From the NCBI GenBank assembly GCA_005765155.1, contig VCCP01000005.1, forward strand, positions 4,402,001 through 4,466,000: a DNA stretch of 64,000 bases. The letters run 5' to 3'. Positions 58,295 to 64,000 of this stretch are shown in pieces. This stretch comes from Zelopaecilomyces penicillatus. Lineage: Eukaryota; Ascomycota; Sordariomycetes; Hypocreales; Pseudodiploosporaceae. The position numbers and the translations under genes were made by a program. The notes beneath the pieces were generated by a model, which saw only the letters and a list, made by a program, of their open reading frames with translations, was not told the origin of the DNA and did no database searches. Each line of letters starts with the position of its first letter. Positions within the stretch are counted from its first letter, which is position 1.

Positions 58295-58705
58295 ATGGAT
58301 GACTCTGATGGTCCCCTCCAAATCCAAGTCGTCTCCCTCCTCCCCCCTACCCTATACGGCGAGGCAATATATAAGGGTTCTCAAGTTTTGGTTCTTTCCG
58401 AACTCGATGGTATCTTGCCATGGGACCAACAGCTACCACCTTTGAGCCTTGATCAGTTTACACAGCTTGTTGGTGTCACCTTGTAACAGCTTAACGCCTT
58501 TGGCCTCGCGTACGATGACATGAAGCTGGACAACATGATTATCGTTCAGGATCGGGTTGTGCTAGTTGACTTAGAGTCGGTTCATGAAATTCCATCGGAA
58601 CAAAGGAAGCGTGCATTCGACTCAGATAGGATACAACTCGGCGTCGTGTATCAAAGATACTTGGACAACTGTTACGATGATGATGATTTCAAGACATTTC
58701 ATTGA
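58295..58705 (+). pseudogene. Kinase-like fragment with an in-frame stop
   Basis: One reading frame runs from ATG 58295 to 58705, broken only by TAA at 58484-58486. Before the stop it reads VLVLSELDGILPWDQQ. After it comes AFGLAYDDMKLDNMII followed by VVLVDLESV, which resembles protein-kinase subdomains VIb and VII: DDMKLDN in place of HRDLKxxN, and VDLE in place of DFG. The glycine loop and the C-lobe are missing. An intron spanning the stop would be only about 20 nt, too short. I read it as a decayed remnant of a fungal kinase-like gene. A single sequencing error could also create the stop, but the truncation at both ends would remain. Confidence 0.65.
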
Positions 58706-59606
58706 ATGGGTCACACCGTTGTTCAGCATCGTAGGCCAGAATCAAAGCTCTTGCATACAATTAGTTATTTGTTTTCTTTTTTCATAAACTTGATAAAATA
58801 ATAGTCTGTGATGAGTAACTAGGTGTAGGCTGTGATGTCAATCTTTACACCATTCCTGAAGACACCCTGACGTTGCTTGTGAACTGCCCTCTTGCTAATT
58901 TATTGAACATATTGCTGGGCTACTTGTGACCCAAGTTAAGCGCTTCTTAGGGTCGACAGAGGAGTGTAAGATGGCTAACTTCTGGGAAATAACTAGAAGA
59001 GTTGAGCAGCTCTCATAGCTCGCGTCTGGACCATGTGGATTCCGTCGCCTAAACACATAAAATTCGGCCATTGACCACAAACTTGTTGGACATGTCCTTA
59101 CCACCTCGCACTCAATGACCTTGTTGTGTCGATGAATGCAATTTACATGTCTGCCATGACTGTACCTTCGTTCCCCAAGGCGCTGCTTATACAAGGCTTC
59201 CTTGATGTATGTATTGTGCATTTCCTGGCACAACTGAGTAGATCTCCTGCGTTGCTCGATGAAACTGGTACTCATTGGGATACAAATGTGTTATGGAAAT
59301 CGCAAGTGTCAGAACTAAGAGTCCATAATACCGCGAGCGCTGATCTAGTCCACGACTCTTCTCATCTTTGCTAGATGAGAAATGCGACTTTGCTAATGGC
59401 GCACATACAATGCGCATGTGTTGCGCTGAAGGCATGTATACGGTATCTGTGAATACTGCCACATCAAAGCTTGATATAACAGCAACAACCAGCTTTCAAT
59501 GCTCTTCACTTTGAATGCTGATGACCAACACACAATAGCTTCCAGAGTCATGCATGTAATGTAAGTCTGTACTTGTGTGTGCATGTTTTGCACCCAACAT
59601 CGTATT
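58706..59606. other. Intergenic region after the kinase-like fragment
   Basis: About 900 bp without a supportable gene. Short conflicting open frames only. Confidence 0.5.
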
Positions 59607-60743
59607 TCAGGGAACGTGTTGCAGGTCATAATTTTGTCCAGAAACTCCATCCAATGTTTTTTGTCGCTGGTGTGCTCTTTCTCCAACTAAAGTGTCTTTG
59701 CCGTTGTCGTCCTCCGCGCGACGCCTCTTGTTGGTCATAGGGGGGTTTGTAGACGGTTTTAAATGGCTATGGCTCTTCGCGACTACTTCTTCCGTGGTCC
59801 TGTTCGAGCTGTGTTTAAGTGGATCATTCGTCAAACCTTTCCCTGTGATTTTGGAGACAGCGAGTGGCGTTTGAGATGTTGTGTGCGAAGCCTTGCGGGT
59901 TTCTTCTTCCAATGCGGAATTCTGCGAGGATACCGGCTGTTTTATATCAAGCGATCTGGCAGCCATATTATGAGTGGAAGACGGTTGAGGTTGTGTTACC
60001 CCTGGTCTTGGTTGTAGGAGGTTTGTTGGTGTTGTCGAAATGGGCGCGACTTGCTCTTCGTCCGCCCTCTTTTCTTGACCCTTCTTCTCCGCTCTTGGTG
60101 ACGATAATGATGAACCATGCCTGTCATTTGGCAAGAATGTCCGGACTGACTTTGACTGAGGTTCCTCATGATAAGAACACTCGTTGAATCTCCAATCTTG
60201 ATCATCCAAATGTAGTCCAGAATCTTCATGAGCGTCCGGGACATGAAGAAACGCATCTGGAAAGTACTGGGTTTCGCACGATTCAGCCTCGTCCTCGTCC
60301 TCCGACAGCTCATCTGATTTAACAAGTTCCTGTTCAACACTTTCCCAACCAAAAACAACGCCGCTGATAAATTGCATCAAATGCTCCAGGCTGCCTGTCT
60401 GACCAACATTCAGCGCAGCAAAGCGAATGGATTCGGCCAAGTGTGTCCCCTTCGAGGGCAGCCAGGCATGACCAATAGACTCAGCCAGTTCCACAAATTC
60501 TTGTCGCCGTCGTTCTTGTACCTTCCGGAGCTCCTTTTCAAGATCTGCCCGGCTGCTTGCAAATCTTGCGGCTGTGACCGCATCGTCGAAAAATGACTCG
60601 GGGCTCGAAATCGGGATCGTTATTGTGTTGAACTCTTGATGGTACTTCGCTAGAAGCTTGGGACTCCGGAAACTGAGTTTGGTAGCCCGCATCCATTCCA
60701 TCTTCATTGAAGGAGAGAATTCCGGTGTCTCGAATGGACGCAT
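59607..60743 (-). CDS. Hypothetical disordered protein (at least 378 aa), 5' end uncertain
   Basis: From ATG 60743 one exon encodes 378 residues. The first 130 residues look folded and helical (ADLEKELRKVQERRRQEFVE). The rest is acidic, then Ser/Pro/Gln-rich, ending near a KRRRAEDDNGKD basic patch that could be a nuclear signal. The frame stays open upstream to 60872 and reads plausibly as protein (TVRFYDLARDQFHDAINIYT), but has no ATG. The first exon may therefore lie upstream, spliced at an acceptor CCAG preceded by CTTAAC. No family recognised. It is divergent from the kinase at 61077 with only about 330 bp between their start codons. Confidence 0.65.
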   Translation of the reverse strand: MRPFETPEFSPSMKMEWMRATKLSFRSPKLLAKYHQEFNTITIPISSPESFFDDAVTAARFASSRADLEKELRKVQERRRQEFVELAESIGHAWLPSKGTHLAESIRFAALNVGQTGSLEHLMQFISGVVFGWESVEQELVKSDELSEDEDEAESCETQYFPDAFLHVPDAHEDSGLHLDDQDWRFNECSYHEEPQSKSVRTFLPNDRHGSSLSSPRAEKKGQEKRADEEQVAPISTTPTNLLQPRPGVTQPQPSSTHNMAARSLDIKQPVSSQNSALEEETRKASHTTSQTPLAVSKITGKGLTNDPLKHSSNRTTEEVVAKSHSHLKPSTNPPMTNKRRRAEDDNGKDTLVGERAHQRQKTLDGVSGQNYDLQHVP

Positions 60744-61076
60744 TTTGCCGCTTTCGATGTACGCCGCTGTGTAAATATTGATCGCGTCGTGGAACTGGTC
60801 GCGAGCCAGGTCGTAAAATCGAACCGTGGTAGGGCCACTGGACGAGAGTTTGCGCGACGTTAAGTTATGATGTCATTTCCAGATCAGAAGCTCAGCATGG
60901 TCTAAGCAAAGTGCTAATCCACGGCTAGGTGGTAATGATTGTTGAGTCGAGACGGTGATGAAATTATGAGGAGGGTGATGATGGATGGGGCAGCTAATAA
61001 TTAAGCTTGTGACGGAGTAGCAATTCCAGCCTCAAAGCCGTTCCATGGTCGCCGTAGCGGAAAGCCATCTCCACGC
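60744..61076. promoter_or_regulatory. Short divergent promoter, hypothetical protein / kinase
   Basis: 333 bp between two divergent start codons, containing several short upstream ATG frames on the minus strand. Part of it (60744-60872) may be coding for the minus-strand gene. Confidence 0.45.
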
Positions 61077-62565
61077 ATGGTACCGTTTCAGCTCCAGTGC
61101 CATATCTACTATATCCCGACCAAAGATGACTGCCTCTTAGTCAATCGCACGATTGTCGATATTTTTCTGACAAGTCTTGATTCTCTGTCTAGTCCCCAAT
61201 GTGTCTCATATATGGAGAAGCGACTTATTCGACCTGGTATGTGGAGAATTTCAGCAAGCCGTGACGAAGATGGCAATGCTGTGGAGCATCTGGTTGATTT
61301 CTTGGTGTTGCGGAGGCGTTTTGACGTCTTGATTCGGAAAAGTCCAAGTGATGTTTCTGCATCGACTAAACGATTGCTTTTGAACGAGGAAGCTGAGTAT
61401 GAGAAGGACGGGAAGGGGGTCTTTAAACGACAGAAGTATCAGGATGTGGCTGAAATTCTCATTGCCCCGCTGCCAACAGTATTAGAGCCTATTGCTGCCA
61501 CCAGCCATGATCCAGTCCCTAAGCCTACATCTTTCCGAGACATAGTTTTCAAAGATGCCGCTCCGTTTTTAGACCTCGAAGATGGAGACGTGGCTACCGT
61601 CCGAACCTTTCCTTCCAGCAATCAGACTGGCTTTTCTCTTGGAGGCAACCCTAGAAGTCAACCAGCTACGTATGAGCTGAGACGAATCAAGCAAATCGGT
61701 ACTACGCGGTCGACCAGTGTCTTCACCTGCCATTACTCAGAGATATCAGAGAACATAGTCGCAAAAGTTCTTAGATACAAAGGTACATCAAGTCAGGCTC
61801 TAGACGGTTTCGCAGACACCTGGAAGCGAGAAAAGACTATTCTAGAAAAGTTACGTCATGTAAGTCTCTATACTATATCTATCTTCTAACCTGTCATCCA
61901 AGCGGGTATTCATCTCACACAGATAAACATCATGTCACTGGAGGCCTTTGATGGCCGCTTCTTCGCTCTCTATGTCGAGCATCTTCCTTCTTCGCTTTAC
62001 CGTGGGACCACTTCAACGTTTACAAAAGACGATATGTATAAAATCCTCCACGATACATCGTCTGCACTTGCATACTTGGTAGATAAAAATGTCGTTCACA
62101 ATGACATCAAGCCAAGAAACATTGCCTATTCTCCTGAGCGCGGGGCCGTGCTTTTGGATTTTGGCATGGCCACGATTGGCACGCATCGAGGAGCACCGGG
62201 AGGAACACCTTGGTACCTCCCCCCAGAATTTATGGAAGACCAAACGCGTGGTTTCCCAGGGGATGTCTTTGCCTTGGGTATTACAATGCTCTACGTACTT
62301 GGGGTGATCAAGTCCCCCGAAGTTAGAGGTCAGGGCTGGCCCTTTCATGAAGTATTCAACCGTCGATCCGAATCTCGCGGGCACATGGCGCGCTGGCTGG
62401 ACTCCGTTTCCGTGAACAGAATGAGGCTGACTGGACAAGATAGAATCCTTGGTACATAAAATGCTTGATGCAGAAAGATTATTGAGAATCGAAGCCAAAA
62501 TGATTGTATCAGCGCTCCGAGTTTTGGAAGTTGATGGTTTACGATCCTTGGCGGAAATCTGTTAA
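61077..62565 (+). CDS. Fungal protein-kinase-like gene with an apparent 3' frameshift
   Basis: Exons 61077-61859 and 61923-62459 encode about 439 residues up to TAA 62457-62459. The N-terminal 190 residues match no domain I know. The kinase domain then shows ENIVAKVLRYKG (ATP-binding lysine), VVHNDIKPRNIAYS near 320 (HND in place of HRD), LLDFGMAT near 339 and GGTPWYLPPEF. The normal frame stops in the last helix, but the +1 frame from 62449 continues LVHKMLDAERLLRIEAK and on to TAA 62563, exactly the expected kinase end. That points to a one-base insertion near 62448, either real decay or a sequencing error. Donor GTAAGT and acceptor CACAG are clean. Function unknown; it belongs to a fungal-specific kinase type. 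Confidence 0.75.
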
Positions 62566-63038
62566 CGACTCTTGTTAGGTACCTAGGCAGACATCGTCTC
62601 ATCAGCATTCCGGCTCGCCTACTTCTTGACAAGAAACATAAATCCACCAACAGGAGTCTTCATATTCGCAGTAATTAAATCCAGATTGCATACATTAGAC
62701 TAAAAAAAGCCATCTGTACTAATTCATAGTGTTTTACATTATAGAGTTTAGTGTAAATGGTCACACCTGTCTTAGGTGAAGACCCTGGCAGTGGCGCGCG
62801 TTGCATGAATCACATGCTACCTGTGCCATTACGTAGCAACCTCACCAGCCGTGCGTCAAGCCCGCACTCAACCTCAACCTCAACATCAACGGCAGTGACA
62901 ACACCACCACCAACACCAACACTAGCACTTTTAACAGCCCACATTCGCCAGCCGTGAGCATCTTGGCTCCTGCACGCCCGAGAATGCTCTCCTCCTAGAA
63001 TAACAAACCAGAGCCTTGAAGGCGTGGATGACGCTACA
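62566..63038. other. Intergenic region and possible 5' exon of the STB6-like gene
   Basis: About 470 bp. An open stretch at 62757-62957 encodes Thr/Ser/Pro-rich sequence, and a GTGAGC donor is at 62954. No ATG-initiated frame joins it in phase to the downstream exon, so I could not place an upstream coding exon. Confidence 0.45.
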
Positions 63039-64000
63039 ATGGCATTTGTGCTCCCGTTTTCCCCAGATGGCAGGGCCCATCGCGATGAGGATCCTTGGCC
63101 GGTCAAGGGTTCTGATCGCCGACTATCTCGAGCTGCCACCACTGTTCCCCATGATGGGACTTCGACGCCAACTGAGCTACCTACGCCCGAGGCGATAGGG
63201 AAGACGGTGCTACCCACTGCCCATCCTTGCAGACACCTTGCATTTCCGGACCCCGTAGCGTTCAGGTGAGAACGAGGCGAGAAGCGCATGTATATGCCTC
63301 AATGTCCGAGCTAATGATTCCCAGATACCTCGAAGAAGATCCGTGTGCCGAAGTTGTCCAGCGTCGAAGTGTTCTCCGTGGCTACGAACTCTACCTAGTT
63401 GAACAGTGGGCCTGTTCAAGGCAATCGCCTACGCTTGTCATAGCTACCTATACCGGTGATGAGGAACACTCCATTGTTGTCGGCATTTTATCCGTCCCGG
63501 AAGATGAAGGATTATGGTCCGCCAGGTTGCGAATCTATCTCAGGGCAGCGGACCAAAATTATGCTCGTCCCAAGCAAACGGAGCTTGGCCAGCTTATGGT
63601 CACAAACCTGAGCAGTTTTCCATCTGCCCTCACAGTTATCCCGGTTCCCGATGGCGATATCAAGAAGCACCGGCATACCTTCATCGTCAACGAAGACCTG
63701 AAGCGGCTAGGATGTTCAGGGCGGTCTGGACTAGCCCTTACAGATCCAACCGAGGCGACACAGGCCAAGTTTCAGCAACTATACAAGACAAGTGATCGAA
63801 TACCATTCTTTCAATCCGTGATAGAACTCATCAAGCTGTGCCAGATTGCTCTGTACATGTTCGAAAAATTGGACCATGAGTACGTTGACGGCCTGTTATG
63901 CGATGTGACCGAGCGGGCGGTCAGCAATTGGTGGACCGAGGTCGGTGCGGAGCATTACAATTTTGAACCTACAGATGGCATCCTTGGGCCTTCAACTGTG
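63039..64000 (+). CDS. STB6-like protein, 5' part (truncated by the window edge)
   Basis: Exon 63039-63265 is joined by a 59-nt intron (GTGAGA, CAG) to an exon from 63325 that runs past 64000. The junction reads FPDPVAFRYLEEDP. The highly conserved STB6-like N-terminal region follows: RGYELYLVEQWACSRQSPTL, VTNLSSFPSALTVIPVPDGD, FIVNEDLKRLGCSGRSGL, KTSDRIPFFQ, LLCDVTERAVSNWWTEVG and EPTDGILGP. Yeast Stb6 and its paralogue Stb2 were found as Sin3-binding proteins, which suggests a chromatin link; that role here is inference. The start is uncertain: 63039 is the first in-frame ATG after a stop at 62955, but a 5' exon may exist. The preceding 75 residues are Pro/Thr/Arg-rich. Confidence 0.88.

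Noticed and set aside
1..64000. CRISPR array, bacterial operon, insertion sequence, 5S/18S/28S rRNA or complete transposon
   Set aside because: No regularly spaced direct repeats, transposase or reverse-transcriptase frames, or rRNA sequence were seen. Gene structure is clearly fungal nuclear.
1..64000. Secondary-metabolite gene cluster
   Set aside because: No polyketide synthase, nonribosomal peptide synthetase, terpene cyclase or P450 is present. The amidase stands alone among housekeeping genes.

Overview
This is about 64 kb of nuclear DNA from a filamentous ascomycete, most likely a Sordariomycete and possibly Hypocreales. Short introns with GTAAGT-like donors, CTAAC branch points and CAG/TAG acceptors interrupt most genes. 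The window carries a White Collar-2 homologue, an STB6-like protein and a UPF0658 protein. CT-rich leaders, TACCTACC runs and TACTCCGTA motifs recur between genes. I did not identify the species.

Layout. Positions 1-11980 are a gene desert with no supportable coding sequence, carrying long G/C homopolymers and microsatellites. A conserved protein with a BTB-like tail (minus, 13336-11981) and GWT1 (plus, 14334-15917) share a roughly 1 kb divergent promoter. A tRNA-Ala(AGC) gene follows at 16031-16188. It is interrupted twice: by a usual 29-nt intron after position 37, and by a 57-nt segment in the D-loop that looks like an mRNA intron. This is the most unusual item in the window. After about 5 kb without a gene come a KIN4-type kinase (21348-24870), a doubtful small ORF, a CAX-type Ca2+/H+ exchanger (28878-31757), a proline-rich SPRY protein (32888-34147), the PP4 regulatory subunit PPP4R2/Psy4 (34500-36123), RAD50 (minus, 40876-36878) and WC-2 (43281-44829). 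A five-exon amidase (minus, 49436-47255), a UPF0658 Golgi membrane protein (53680-55146) and the GID/CTLH ubiquitin ligase subunit RMD5/GID2 (minus, 57630-56126) follow. The right end holds a broken kinase-like fragment (58295-58705), a lineage-specific disordered protein (minus, about 60743-59607), a protein-kinase-like gene with an apparent frameshift (61077-62565) and the 5' part of an STB6-like gene running off the edge.

The genes do not form a biosynthetic cluster or an operon. They are mostly conserved housekeeping and regulatory genes: GPI anchor synthesis, mitotic signalling, calcium storage, DNA repair and checkpoint recovery, blue-light response and protein turnover. They are separated by unusually long intergenic stretches. 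The 58.3-62.6 kb segment differs: it is made of kinase-related and hypothetical genes with lesions and looks like an accessory, decaying locus. Gene models were spliced by eye, using reading-frame continuity plus donor, branch and acceptor sites.
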